A stretch of DNA of 64,000 nucleotides from Bradyrhizobium sp. ISRA464 (GCF_029910095.1 NZ_CP094526.1:4526001-4590000), one strand, 5' to 3'; counted from the first letter of the stretch, positions 46,605 to 55,095 are shown. Program-made: numbers and translations. The notes: a model not told the origin generated them from the letters alone.

Positions 46605-47282
46605 ATGCCGCAATCGAAACCGCTAAGTCCCAAGCTTGCCGAGACCGTTGTCGAGCCTACGGTCAAATTGCGGGAGGTGACGATCGGCCGCTGCTGCGAA
46701 GTCCTTGGCGACACCTCGCTCGAATACACCGAGCTCGGCGACTTCTCCTATCTCGACCGCGGCTGCATCGTCGCCGACGCGCAGATCGGCCGGTTCTGCG
46801 CGATTGCAGCGCAGGTCCGGATCGGTGCGCCCAATCATCCGGTCGAGCGTCCATCCCAGCATCGCTTCACCTATTGCCCAGAATACTACACGGCCACCGC
46901 CGAGCGGGACCAAGGCTTCTTCCGGGATCGCCGCGCCGATCGCGTCGTGATCGGCAACGACGTCTGGATCGGCCACGGCGTCATCGTATTGCCCGGCGTG
47001 ACCGTGGGCGACGGCGCCGTGCTCGCGGCCGGCGCGGTCGTCTCGCGCGACGTCGCGCCCTACACGATCGTCGGCGGCGTTCCGGCCCGACAGATCAAGG
47101 AACGGTTCAACCGCAGGATCGCAGCCGAGCTATCACGGATTGCGTGGTGGAATTGGCCGCCCGAAACCATCTGGGAGCGGCTGCCGGAATTCCAGTCGGG
47201 CGATGTCGAAGCGTTCTGCGCGCGCTGGCGGGTCGGAGATGAAAACCGTAGCCCGGATGAAGCGAAGCGAAATCCGGGGTAA
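46605..47282 (+). CDS. Left-handed beta-helix acetyltransferase
   Basis: A 225-residue hexapeptide-repeat acetyltransferase of the chloramphenicol/phosphonate-associated type. [30 protein letters not shown] and [19 protein letters not shown] (about residues 130-185) are the coils and C-terminal helix typical of the family. ATG 46605 ([11 protein letters not shown]) has a weak ribosome site. The last residues, [12 protein letters not shown], and the TAA are encoded by a REP repeat (47248-47279), so the native C-terminus has probably been replaced. Substrate unknown. Confidence 0.85.
   Translation: MPQSKPLSPKLAETVVEPTVKLREVTIGRCCEVLGDTSLEYTELGDFSYLDRGCIVADAQIGRFCAIAAQVRIGAPNHPVERPSQHRFTYCPEYYTATAERDQGFFRDRRADRVVIGNDVWIGHGVIVLPGVTVGDGAVLAAGAVVSRDVAPYTIVGGVPARQIKERFNRRIAAELSRIAWWNWPPETIWERLPEFQSGDVEAFCARWRVGDENRSPDEAKRNPG
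47248..47279. repeat. Left REP of a RAYT unit
   Basis: GTAGCCCGGATGAAGCGAAG continuing to CGAAATCCGGGG. The inverse of the REP at 47829-47860 (30 of 32 match). It is inside the acetyltransferase gene's 3' end and supplies its stop. Confidence 0.9.
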
Positions 47283-47292
47283 GCTATTCCGC

Positions 47293-47829
47293 ATGGTCCG
47301 ATATCGACGCAACTTCATGCCCGGCGGCACGTTCTTCTTCACGGTCACATTGGAAGATCGGACATCGTCGCTACTTGTCGAGCATATCGGACTGTTACGC
47401 GCCGCATTTCACGCAACGCGCGACAAGAAGCCATTTACCGTGGATGCCATCGTGATCCTGCCAGATCACCTGCATACAGTGATGACGCTGCCGTCCGGCG
47501 ACGCCGATTTCTCGGATCGATGGCGACAGATCAAGAGCCACTTTACGCGTGCAGTCGCCGCCACAGGCGTGTCGCTCTCAGCCAACCGCCGCGGCGAGTA
47601 TGCGCTCTGGCAGAGGCGCTTTTGGGAGCATACCATCCGCAACGAACGTGATCTCGAGCGTTGCGTCGATTATATCCACTACAATCCGACCAAGCATCGC
47701 CTCGTTTCGTCGCCGGCAGATTGGCAGCACACGTCTCTCCATCGATATATCCGGGACGGGATACTGCCATTCGACTGGGGTGGCAGCGGAACCGTGGACA
47801 AAGGCGATTTCGGTGAGAGGGAGGAGTGA
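47293..47829 (+). CDS. REP-associated tyrosine transposase (RAYT)
   Basis: A 178-residue Y1/HUH transposase of the IS200-like RAYT type. MVRYRRNFMPGGTFFFTVTL (residues 1-20) is the family start, LPDHLHTVMTLP (about residues 56-67) is the HUH-type metal motif, and CVDYIHYNPTKH (about residues 126-137) carries the catalytic Tyr. ATG 47293 matches family N-termini; a TTG start at 47140 lies inside the acetyltransferase gene and is not used. Flanking inverted REPs (47248-47279, 47829-47860) are probably the substrates that the enzyme cuts and moves. It looks intact. Confidence 0.92.
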   Translation: MVRYRRNFMPGGTFFFTVTLEDRTSSLLVEHIGLLRAAFHATRDKKPFTVDAIVILPDHLHTVMTLPSGDADFSDRWRQIKSHFTRAVAATGVSLSANRRGEYALWQRRFWEHTIRNERDLERCVDYIHYNPTKHRLVSSPADWQHTSLHRYIRDGILPFDWGGSGTVDKGDFGEREE

Positions 47830-47860
47830 CCCGGATTTCGCTTCGCTGCATCCGGGCTAC
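47829..47860. repeat. Right REP of the RAYT unit
   Basis: ACCCGGATTTCGCTTCGCTG continuing to CATCCGGGCTAC, the inverse of the REP at 47248-47279. It overlaps the final base of the transposase stop. Confidence 0.9.
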
Positions 47861-47882
47861 AAGCGCTACAAGTTAGGCGACG

Positions 47883-49505
47883 CTAACTCCGCAGCCCCGG
47901 CGCCTCCTGTCCGGTGCGCGCGACATATTCGGTGTAGCCGCCGCCATATTGGTGGATGCCGTCCGGCGTCAATTCCAGCACGCGGTTGGAGAGCGCGGCG
48001 AGGAAGTGCCGGTCGTGCGAGACGAACAGCATGGTGCCCTCGAACTCGCTGAGCGCGTTGATCAGCATCTCCTTGGTGGCGAGATCGAGATGGTTGGTCG
48101 GCTCGTCCAGCACCAGGAAGTTCGGCGGGTCGAACAGCATCTTCGCCATGACAAGCCGCGCCTTCTCGCCGCCCGAGAGCACCCGGCACCTCTTCTCGAC
48201 GTCATCACCGGAAAAGCCGAAGCAGCCGGCGAGCGCGCGCAAGGAGCCCTGGCCGGCCTGAGGAAATGCGTCTTCCAGCGACTGAAACACGGTGCGCTCG
48301 CCGTCGAGCAGGTCCATCGCGTGTTGGGCAAAATAGCCCATCTTGACGCTGCCGCCGATCGTCACCGCGCCGTCATCGGGCTCGGTCGAGCCAGCCACCA
48401 GCTTGAGCAGCGTCGACTTGCCGGCGCCGTTGACGCCCATCACGCACCAGCGCTCCTTGCGGCGGATCATGAAGTCGAGCCCGTCATAGATGCGCTTGCT
48501 GCCGTAGCCCTTGTAGACGTTCTTCAGGCTCGCGACATCCTCGCCCGAGCGCGGCGCCGGCTGGAACTCGAACGCCACCGTCTGCCGCCGTCGCGGCGGC
48601 TCGACGCGCTCGATCTTGTCGAGCTTTTTCACCCGGCTCTGCACCTGGGCGGCGTGCGACGCGCGCGCCTTGAAGCGCTCGATGAACTTGATCTCCTTGG
48701 CCAGCATCGCCTGCTGCCGCTCGAACTGCGCCTGCTGCTGCTTGTCGGCCAGCGCCCGCTGCTGCTCGTAGAACTCGTAGTTGCCGGAATAAGTCGTGAG
48801 CTGGCCGCCGTCGATCTCGACCACCTTGTTGATGATGCGGTTGATGAACTCGCGGTCGTGCGAGGTCATCAGCAGCGCGCCTTCGTAGCCCTTCAGGAAC
48901 TGCTCGAGCCAGATCAGGCTTTCGAGATCGAGATGGTTGCTCGGCTCGTCGAGCAGCATCACGTCGGGCCGCATCAAGAGGATGCGCGCCAGCGCCACCC
49001 GCATCTTCCAGCCGCCGGAGAGATTTCCGACGTCGCCGTCCATCATCTCCTGGCTGAAGCCGAGGCCCGCCAGCGCCTCGCGCGCGCGGCCGTCGAGCGC
49101 ATAGCCGTCCAGCTCCTCAAAACGATGCTGCACCTCGCCATAGCGCGCGATGATGTCGTCCATCTCGTCGGCCTTGTCGGGATCGGCCATCGCCGCCTCG
49201 AGGTCCCTGAGCTCGGCCGCGACCACGCTGACCGGCCCTGCCCCGTCCATCACCTCCGCGACGGCGCTGCGGCCGGACATCTCGCCGACGTCCTGGCTGA
49301 AATAGCCGATCGAGATGCCCCGATCGACTGAGATCTGGCCCTCATCGGGCAGCTCCTGCCCCGAGATCATCCGGAACAGCGTGGTCTTGCCGGCGCCGTT
49401 CGGGCCGACGAGGCCGATCTTCTCGCCCTTCTGGAGCGCGGCAGAGGCTTCAATGAAGAGGATCTGGTGGCCGACTTGCTTTGAGACGTTATCGAGGCGG
49501 ATCAT
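47883..49505 (-). CDS. ABC-F family ATP-binding protein
   Basis: A 540-residue soluble protein with two ATPase domains and a linker, the ABC-F layout of ribosome-associated translation factors. Domain 1: GLVGPNGAGKTTLFRMISG (about residues 33-51), LSGGWKMRVALA, MLLDEPSNHLD. Linker: basic with KQQQAQFERQQAMLAKEIK (about residues 245-265). Domain 2: GVNGAGKSTLLKLVAG, LSGGEKARLVMAK, LVLDEPTNHLD. The C-terminus lacks a Uup-type coiled coil, so it is nearer the YbiT-like group. ATG 49505 (MIRLDNVSK) is the family start; no membrane segments. Confidence 0.93.
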   Translation of the reverse strand: MIRLDNVSKQVGHQILFIEASAALQKGEKIGLVGPNGAGKTTLFRMISGQELPDEGQISVDRGISIGYFSQDVGEMSGRSAVAEVMDGAGPVSVVAAELRDLEAAMADPDKADEMDDIIARYGEVQHRFEELDGYALDGRAREALAGLGFSQEMMDGDVGNLSGGWKMRVALARILLMRPDVMLLDEPSNHLDLESLIWLEQFLKGYEGALLMTSHDREFINRIINKVVEIDGGQLTTYSGNYEFYEQQRALADKQQQAQFERQQAMLAKEIKFIERFKARASHAAQVQSRVKKLDKIERVEPPRRRQTVAFEFQPAPRSGEDVASLKNVYKGYGSKRIYDGLDFMIRRKERWCVMGVNGAGKSTLLKLVAGSTEPDDGAVTIGGSVKMGYFAQHAMDLLDGERTVFQSLEDAFPQAGQGSLRALAGCFGFSGDDVEKRCRVLSGGEKARLVMAKMLFDPPNFLVLDEPTNHLDLATKEMLINALSEFEGTMLFVSHDRHFLAALSNRVLELTPDGIHQYGGGYTEYVARTGQEAPGLRS

Positions 49506-49666
49506 GCAAACTTTGGGGGAAACGGGAGTTTGCGGCCTCTTAGTCGATCTGGGGCATGGGTGGAAGGGTGTTCCGTGCGTTTCGCGCAATGCCCGTGCGC
49601 ATGCCGATCATTTGCCAATCAAACGAGACCGGGAATACTGAACCGATCGGTGTTTTGGGGCATCAC

Positions 49667-50110
49667 ATGCAAGCCTGGCTTCTCTATCTGCTCGCGCTCA
49701 GCGCGGGCATCAGCGTGTCCGTTCAGCAGGTCCTGAACGGCAATCTGCGTTCTGCCTTGAACTCGCCGGCCTGGGCCGGGCTCGTCTCCTATCTCGGCGG
49801 CCTGCTGACGATGGTCGTCGTGCTGGTGGTGCTGCGCGAGCCGGTGCCGTCATTGAAGCTCGTGACAGCAACGCCGTGGTGGGCCTGGAGCGGCGGCATC
49901 CTCGGTGGCGTGTTCATCCTGCTGATGATCCTGTTGCTGCCTTCGCTCGGAGCGGCGACCTTGCTGGCCCTTGTCGTCGCCGGTCAGATGCTCGCGGGCA
50001 TCGTGATGGATCATTTCGGCGTCTTCGGGCTTCCATCCCACCCCATGTCGGTGTCACGACTGATCGGCATTGCGCTCGTCATCGGCGGCGTCCTGCTGAT
50101 CAAGGACTGA
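49667..50110 (+). CDS. DMT-superfamily transporter, YdcZ/DUF606 type
   Basis: A 147-residue inner-membrane protein with five hydrophobic segments, beginning MQAWLLYLLALSAGISVSVQ and containing LNGNLRSALNSPAWAGLVSY and LLALVVAGQMLAGIVMDHFG, typical of the YdcZ/DUF606 family of small multidrug-resistance-related permeases. ATG 49667 gives the family start. The substrate is unknown. The unit is not in a visible operon. Confidence 0.9.
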   Translation: MQAWLLYLLALSAGISVSVQQVLNGNLRSALNSPAWAGLVSYLGGLLTMVVVLVVLREPVPSLKLVTATPWWAWSGGILGGVFILLMILLLPSLGAATLLALVVAGQMLAGIVMDHFGVFGLPSHPMSVSRLIGIALVIGGVLLIKD

Positions 50111-50152
50111 GGCCGCCACTGTCCGCCCGGCAACGAGAGTGCGGAGGCGACG

Positions 50153-50302
50153 TCAGTGCCGCTTGAAATACTGCACGTCGCGCTCGTGCTTTTCCGCCGC
50201 CGCGCGCGACTTGAAGGTGCCGAGATTGCGGCGCTTGCCGGTCTTCGGATTGATCTTGCGGGAATAGAGCCGGTACTCGCCGGACCGTAGCTTGCGGATC
50301 AT
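50153..50302 (-). CDS. 49-residue basic protein, conserved in Rhizobiales
   Basis: ATG 50302: MIRKLRSGEYRLYSRKINPK followed by TGKRRNLGTFKSRAAAEKHE and RDVQYFKRH. This short Lys/Arg-rich sequence with a KTGKRRNLGTF turn occurs as a hypothetical protein throughout Bradyrhizobium and relatives, to my knowledge. The composition suggests nucleic-acid binding, as an inference. An upstream ATG at 50335 is a weaker alternative. Confidence 0.7.
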   Translation of the reverse strand: MIRKLRSGEYRLYSRKINPKTGKRRNLGTFKSRAAAEKHERDVQYFKRH

Positions 50303-50399
50303 GACATGCCCTCGCCAGCATTTGCTTGACGTCAACGACGATGTCGCGGCGAACGTTCCAATCCGGCTAGAAGCAGAGATTGGTCACCGCGCTGCCAAT

Positions 50400-51085
50400 T
50401 CAAGGTTCGAGCCCGGTCTCGCGCAGCACAGGCGCGACCGCCGCGGATGACAGATAGCGCAGCAAGTGATCGGCGGTATCGGCGCGCTGCGAGGCCGTCA
50501 TGCGCCCGGCGGAGAACACCGCCGGAGTTTGCAAGTTCGGCGGGAGCGGACCGACGACCTCGATCCCGCCGATCTGCTTCAGCTCGCTGATTTGCTGGAT
50601 CGCAAGATCGGCCTCGCCGGTGACGAGCTTCTCCGCCGTGAATCCGACCGGAATGATCACCGCACGCGCGTTGACCGCTTCCGCGATGCCGAGCCGCTCG
50701 ATCAATTGTGCGAACGGATACCACTTGCGCCGAGCCGCGAATACGCCACGGCCCGCGCCCCCAACAGAGTCGCGCGCAGCGCGGCTTCGGTTGCGATGTC
50801 GGGATGCACACCCCCCGACTTCACCGCGAGGCCGACATAGGAGCGCGCGAGATCGACCGCGCTGTCCGGGACGACGCGGCCCTCGCCGGTCATCGCGTCG
50901 AGCCCCTCGCGCGTCAGGATCACGACATCGGCACCCTCGCCGCCGCGCAGACGGTCGAGCAGCGCGAGCGTCGGCGCGAAATCCGCATCGATCCGGACCC
51001 GGCTCGCCGCCCGATAGGCGTCGGCGAGCCGCGCGACCACACCCTTCAGCGCCAGTGTCGAAAGCACGCGAACCGAATTGTCCAT
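50400..51085 (-). pseudogene. ModA-like substrate-binding protein, frameshifted
   Basis: The first frame (51085-50702) starts MDNSVRVLSTLALKGVVARL with the ModA/AlgQ-type binding-protein pattern (TREGLDAMTGEGRVV, RSYVGLAVKSGGVHPDIAT), then breaks after LGASGI near 50735. The second frame (50705-50400, no real start) continues with ERLGIAEAVNARAVIIPVGF and ISELKQIGGIEVVGPLPPNL. One missing base restores the reading. The molybdate-binding-type domain has no signal peptide, so cytoplasmic use is likely. It follows the GrlR-like gene by 5 bp on the same strand. Confidence 0.75.
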
Positions 51086-51090
51086 GTGAC

Positions 51091-51795
51091 TTACGCCCGC
51101 CGCATCAGCTTGAGCACCGCCGTGAGGCGCAGGCTGCGCTTGCCGGCGAGCGCAGTGGCTTCGAGCAGGGCGCCCTCTGCGTCGCAGGTGCCGGCAAAGC
51201 CGATACCGACGTCGTGGCCGCCGAAGATCGGGTTCTCGCCCATCGCTGGCGTATGCTCCTGGTTCAGCACCTGGCCTTTCCAGCGGCCGTTCTCGGAGGT
51301 GTAGGTGCCGAGATAGTAGAATGACGCGCCGACGCCGACGATGCGGCCATTGCTGAGCAGCATCACGCCGGTGAGGCCGCCATCGACGCCGTCGAGCAGA
51401 CGAATGTGGATCGAATAGAGCCCGTTGACGATGCCGCCCTCGCCGACGCCGCCGGCGATGGGGATTTCTTCTTCCGTAATCGGCGTCAGCAACGCCTCGA
51501 AGGGCACGCCGGGCAACTCCTTCAGTTCGCCCTTGAAACGATAGAGCTCGCCGTCGGGCCGACCCGTGGCGAGCAAGGTCGCATCGTCGGTGCCGGCCAT
51601 CGCGCGGTAATTCGGATCGTGATTATGACGAACGGTATTGATCTCGACAGCAACCTCGTCGCCGGACTTCCTGTAGGTGCCGATATGGGCGTAGGCGGAA
51701 TTGCCGCCAAGCATCCTGCCGTCGCGCGCATGCATGACGCTCCGCCCGACCGCATCGCCAAGCTGAAACCGGACCTTGTAGAAGCCCTCGAACAA
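51091..51795 (-). CDS. Two-domain GrlR-like regulatory protein
   Basis: A 234-residue protein made of two copies of a domain that matches GrlR, the negative regulator of LEE type III secretion in enteric pathogens. First copy: GFYKVRFQLGDAVGRSVMHA, DGRMLGGNSAYAHIGTYRKS; second: GLYSIHIRLLDGVDGGLTGV, GRIVGVGASFYYLGTYTSEN, each ending in a beta-barrel strand pattern. The two are separated by about 10 residues. The second is closest to the single-domain protein at 56655-56999. No LEE-like or other type III gene is in the window, so the target is not known. ATG 51795 was chosen as family start. Confidence 0.7.
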   Translation of the reverse strand: MFEGFYKVRFQLGDAVGRSVMHARDGRMLGGNSAYAHIGTYRKSGDEVAVEINTVRHNHDPNYRAMAGTDDATLLATGRPDGELYRFKGELKELPGVPFEALLTPITEEEIPIAGGVGEGGIVNGLYSIHIRLLDGVDGGLTGVMLLSNGRIVGVGASFYYLGTYTSENGRWKGQVLNQEHTPAMGENPIFGGHDVGIGFAGTCDAEGALLEATALAGKRSLRLTAVLKLMRRA

Positions 51796-51904
51796 GCGCC
51801 GCGTCCCCGGCAGTCACAGTGCAACCGTTGTCTAGCGCGGTTCATAACGTAGCGAAACCGCTTTCGGGGTGAAGCCGCGCAAAGGCGGTGTCGCCAAATG
51901 CAAA

Positions 51905-51931
51905 GGTCCGCCAGGGTGTCCCTGGCGGACC
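51905..51931 (-). terminator. Rho-independent terminator of glnII
   Basis: GGTCCGCCAGG and CCTGGCGGACC (51905-51915, 51921-51931) form a perfect 11-bp stem with a 5-base loop. On the minus strand it lies 47 bp past the glnII stop and is followed by TTTGCATTT, so it ends glnII transcription. Confidence 0.85.
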
Positions 51932-51977
51932 GGATTGCGATACCGGCCGGATGCTTCCATCCGCATCGAAGATCGGC

Positions 51978-53012
51978 TTAGGCCGCAGCCTTCGCGCCGG
52001 TCGGAACCTCGGAGATGGTCTTCAGGATCTGCGACGCGATCTGGTAGGGGTCGCCCTGGGAGTTCGGACGGCGGTCTTCCAGATAGCCCTTGTAGCCATT
52101 GTTGACGAAGGAGTGCGGCACGCGGATCGAAGCGCCGCGATCAGCCACGCCGTAGCTGAACTTGTTCCACGGCGCGGTCTCGTGCTTGCCGGTCAGGCGC
52201 TTGTCGTTGTCCGGCCCGTAGACGGCGATGTGGTCCATGAGGTTCTTCTCAAAGGCCGCCATCAGCTTCTCGAAATACTCCTTGCCGCCGACTTCGCGCA
52301 TGTACTTGGTCGAGAAGTTGGCGTGCATGCCCGAGCCGTTCCAGTCGGTGTCGCCGAGCGGCTTGCAGTGGAATTCGATGTCGATGCCGTAGCTCTCGGT
52401 GAGGCGCAGCATCAGGTAGCGGGCGATCCACATCTGGTCAGCGGCGGTCTTTGAGCCCTTGCCGAAGATCTGGAATTCCCACTGGCCCTTCGCCACTTCG
52501 GCATTGATGCCTTCGTGGTTGATGCCGGCGGCAAGGCAGAGGTCGAGATGCTCTTCCACGATCTCGCGGGCAACGCTGCCGACGTTCTTGTAGCCGACGC
52601 CGGTGTAGTACGGGCCCTGCGGCGCCGGATAGCCGGCCTCCGGGAAGCCGAGCGGGCGGCCGTCCTTGTAGAAGAAGTACTCCTGCTCGAAGCCGAACCA
52701 GGCGCCGCCGTCGTCCAGGATGGTGGCGCGTTTGTTGGACGGATGCGGCGTCTTGCCGTCGGGCATCATCACTTCGCACATCACCAGCACGCCGTTCTCG
52801 CGCGCGGCGTCGGGATAGCATGCGACCGGCTTCAGCACGCAGTCAGAGCTGTGGCCTTCAGCCTGCTGGGTGGACGAACCGTCAAAGCCCCAGAGCGGGA
52901 GCTGTTCGAGGGTCGGGAACGACGCGAATTCCTTGATCTGCGTCTTGCCGCGCAGGTTCGGCGTCGGCGTATATCCGTCTAGCCAGATATACTCGAGCTT
53001 GTACTTGGTCAT
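51978..53012 (-). CDS. glnII: Glutamine synthetase type II
   Basis: A 344-residue GSII enzyme that makes glutamine from glutamate and ammonia, an octamer of the eukaryotic type found with GSI in rhizobia. Family features: MTKYKLEYIWLDGYTP, LPLWGFDGSSTQQAEGHSSD, AWFGFEQEYFFY, GINHEGINAEVAKGQWEFQI, KPLGDTDWNGSGMHANFST and ETAPWNKFSYGVADRGASIR. ATG 53012 gives the family start with AGAGG upstream; the longer frame to 53402 is not needed. A sigma-54 promoter lies upstream, and a DUF2735/GstI-like gene is divergent. In rhizobia GSII is under nitrogen (NtrC) control. Confidence 0.97.
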   Translation of the reverse strand: MTKYKLEYIWLDGYTPTPNLRGKTQIKEFASFPTLEQLPLWGFDGSSTQQAEGHSSDCVLKPVACYPDAARENGVLVMCEVMMPDGKTPHPSNKRATILDDGGAWFGFEQEYFFYKDGRPLGFPEAGYPAPQGPYYTGVGYKNVGSVAREIVEEHLDLCLAAGINHEGINAEVAKGQWEFQIFGKGSKTAADQMWIARYLMLRLTESYGIDIEFHCKPLGDTDWNGSGMHANFSTKYMREVGGKEYFEKLMAAFEKNLMDHIAVYGPDNDKRLTGKHETAPWNKFSYGVADRGASIRVPHSFVNNGYKGYLEDRRPNSQGDPYQIASQILKTISEVPTGAKAAA

Positions 53013-53552
53013 TGAGCCTCTCTGTTGATGATGCAAAACCGTGAGGAACCGAAAGCCAGTCGGTCGCCGCACGCGTACCCGGCCACCATCGGCCGGTTCC
53101 TGCCAAGCAATTAAAATGCCAGTCGCTGCATTGCGGCACCCGTCCTTGTTGCGGATGTCCACAACGCTCATTGCATTTTTTGCTGCGACATAGCAGCGCG
53201 GCTGCCATGCATCCCGATGGGCCAGAATCCGCTTTTTGGAGCCCGTGACCGCCTGATTCTCCAGCAAATCCGGCGAAGATCCCCCTTCCAGATTAAAGCA
53301 GCGGCAGCGCCGCATGACAGTTTGCGTCCCGCCGCCGCTTCCCTGGCAACCATCACCTCGGCTCAAGCATTGATCACCTGCATCCTGCCTTGCCGAGTGC
53401 AAACCGGAATCTGCCTACGAATTGGTCAGAACCTGATTATTTCTTGGTCATCTTGCAGCCGGTCAGGGCTCGGCCAATATCGAAACTAGGTAACCAGCGC
53501 GAAAGAGTTGGGCGCACCATGGAGGCTCGCGTTCCGACCAAGGAGGTCTGCG
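53013..53552. other. glnII-gstI divergent control region
   Basis: 540 bp between the two divergent starts. It holds the sigma-54 promoter for glnII. No second GG-N10-GC pattern in the plus direction is clear, so the gstI-like gene may use another sigma factor. No further gene is supported. Confidence 0.6.
53105..53121 (-). promoter_or_regulatory. Sigma-54 (-24/-12) promoter for glnII
   Basis: On the minus strand TGGCATTTTAATTGCTT: GG and GC are separated by exactly 10 bases, matching the RpoN consensus TGGCACG-N4-TTGCT well. It lies about 93 bp upstream of the glnII start. RpoN/NtrC control of glnII is known in B. japonicum. I could not find a clear NtrC site. Confidence 0.8.
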
Positions 53553-53753
53553 ATGATGAATTCGGACTTAAACCAGGGGTCTGCCAAGATCTATCAGTTC
53601 CCGGCCGGGGGCCGCGCGGCTCTCGGTGGACGTCGCTACGGCGAGGTCCAGATGTCGCTCGAACTTGCCGCACAGGTCGAAACCGCCATGTGCAGCGACA
53701 GCTGGTATCATCAGGCGGCGATCGACGACGCCAAGCCGGGTCGGGATCACTAA
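53553..53753 (+). CDS. GstI/DUF2735-like translation inhibitor candidate
   Basis: A 66-residue protein divergent from glnII: MMNSDLNQGSAKIYQFPAGG, then RAALGGRRYGEVQMSLELAA. This matches DUF2735, whose members share AKIYQFPxGGR. In Rhizobium leguminosarum the 63-residue GstI is encoded divergently from glnII and inhibits its translation; the gene order and size here fit the same role. A perfect AAGGAGGTCTGCG ribosome site precedes ATG 53553 (or ATG 53556). A terminator follows at 53812-53844. That this protein inhibits GSII is inferred, not shown. Confidence 0.75.
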   Translation: MMNSDLNQGSAKIYQFPAGGRAALGGRRYGEVQMSLELAAQVETAMCSDSWYHQAAIDDAKPGRDH

Positions 53754-53811
53754 TGCCGGCACGACAGAGAGGCGTGATGCCGAAGCGTCGAAGAACGTCA
53801 GAGCGATAAAG

Positions 53812-53844
53812 AAGGGTCGGAACCAAGTGTTTCGGCCCTTTTTT
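53812..53844 (+). terminator. Rho-independent terminator of gstI-like gene
   Basis: AAGGGTCGGAA-CCAAGTGT-TTCGGCCCTT followed by TTTT: a good stem and T run on the plus strand, 60 bp past the gstI-like stop. Confidence 0.85.
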
Positions 53845-54019
53845 CATGCCCGCACCGCGACCGAGGCGTCACCTATGCGCGACGTATGCGCGTCTTGGCA
53901 GCCAAACGCCCCGCGACGAGTTGCATCCGCGGGAATGCAGTCCCGCCATAAGTCATATTCTCCCCCTGATAGGGCGGCTATAGACCAGCGCGAGACCCAT
54001 CGCTGCAACAGGCCTGCCG

Positions 54020-54763
54020 ATGTCAGAAGCCCATGCCCGTCATCTCAATCTCGCCGGCGCCAGCAATTTTCGCGATCTCGGCGGCTACCAGACACGTGAC
54101 GGGCGGACGGTGCGTTGGCGGCAGATCTTCCGCTCCAACCATCTTGCGCACCTGACCGAGCAGGACATCGCTGTGGTGCGCAGCCTCGGTGTCAGAAGCG
54201 CCTTCGATTTTCGCGGCGTCGCCGAGCGCTCCGAAGCGCTGTGCGGCATGACTGACATCACAGTGCATTCGCTGCCTGTCGAGCCGACCGTCGTCGCGGC
54301 CCTGCGCGCGATCGCAGCAAGCCGACAGCTTTCGAGCGCGGACGCGTTCGAGGTGATGCGGGACTCCTACCGCAGCTATGTGCAGGACAACACGCCGCGC
54401 TACCGCGCGCTGTTTGCGCATCTGCTCGAGGATCGCGCCCCGCTCGTGATCCACTGCACCGCTGGCAAGGACCGCACCGGCTTTGCCTGCGCGCTGATTC
54501 TGCACGCGCTCGGCGTGCCGGGCGAGGTGATCGCGGACGACTATCTCCTGACCAACAGGTTCTACAAGCGCGATCCGTCGGCGAGCACCGAGCTTCCCGA
54601 GGAGGTCAAGCAGGTGCTTGGCACCGTGCAGCAGCCGTTCCTGAATGCTGCGTTCGAGGCGATCGATGCCGACTACGGCGGCCTCGATCGCTATTTCCGC
54701 GATGGCCTCGGGCTCGGACAGGCCGAGCGCAAGGCACTCGAAGGCCGCTATCTGCTGGCCTGA
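54020..54763 (+). CDS. Tyrosine-protein phosphatase (Y_phosphatase3)
   Basis: A 247-residue cysteine-dependent phosphatase. LVIHCTAGKDRTGFACALIL (about residues 148-167) carries the Cx5R catalytic loop, and NLAGASNFRDLGGYQTRDGR (about residues 10-29) is the family N-terminus of the Y_phosphatase3 group, which removes phosphate from proteins or phosphoinositides. FDFRGVAERSEAL supports it. ATG 54020 gives a family-length protein. The substrate is unknown. Confidence 0.92.
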   Translation: MSEAHARHLNLAGASNFRDLGGYQTRDGRTVRWRQIFRSNHLAHLTEQDIAVVRSLGVRSAFDFRGVAERSEALCGMTDITVHSLPVEPTVVAALRAIAASRQLSSADAFEVMRDSYRSYVQDNTPRYRALFAHLLEDRAPLVIHCTAGKDRTGFACALILHALGVPGEVIADDYLLTNRFYKRDPSASTELPEEVKQVLGTVQQPFLNAAFEAIDADYGGLDRYFRDGLGLGQAERKALEGRYLLA

Positions 54764-54776
54764 TCGTTCGAAGTGC

Positions 54777-54974
54777 TCAGGCTGCGGCTTCGAGCTCGGC
54801 GTCGAGATCGGCGATCACGTCCTCGAAAGCCGAGATCGCCTGCTGGATCGCCGCGATCTGCATGAGCTCCCAGTTGCTCACCGGACCTTTGCGATTCTGC
54901 AACGCAACCACGAGTTCGCGCCGCTGTTCCTTAAGCTGAACAAGCGGTAAACCGTGATCCGGAAGATATCCCAT
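54777..54974 (-). CDS. 65-residue coiled-coil protein
   Basis: MGYLPDHGLPLVQLKEQRRE, then LVVALQNRKGPVSNWELMQI and AAIQQAISAFEDVIADLDAE: mostly helix with heptad-like spacing of Leu/Ile, consistent with a coiled coil. AAGGAAGGGGATTAGCT upstream of ATG 54974 is a very strong ribosome site. I have seen the same in Bradyrhizobium as a hypothetical protein. It converges on the phosphatase gene. Confidence 0.7.
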   Translation of the reverse strand: MGYLPDHGLPLVQLKEQRRELVVALQNRKGPVSNWELMQIAAIQQAISAFEDVIADLDAELEAAA

Positions 54975-55095
54975 AGCTAATCCCCTTCCTTGGTCGGACT
55001 CCTCTTTTACGGATAGGGTTCTGCGATCGACTTACGGAACTGCTGCAAATTTTACCGAACGGGTCTTGCCCCGTAGTCTTACGCAATCGCCAGCC

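Noticed and set aside
47949..49331. 460-codon plus-strand frame opposite the ABC-F gene
   Set aside because: It is antisense to a gene with full ABC-F motifs and has no support of its own.
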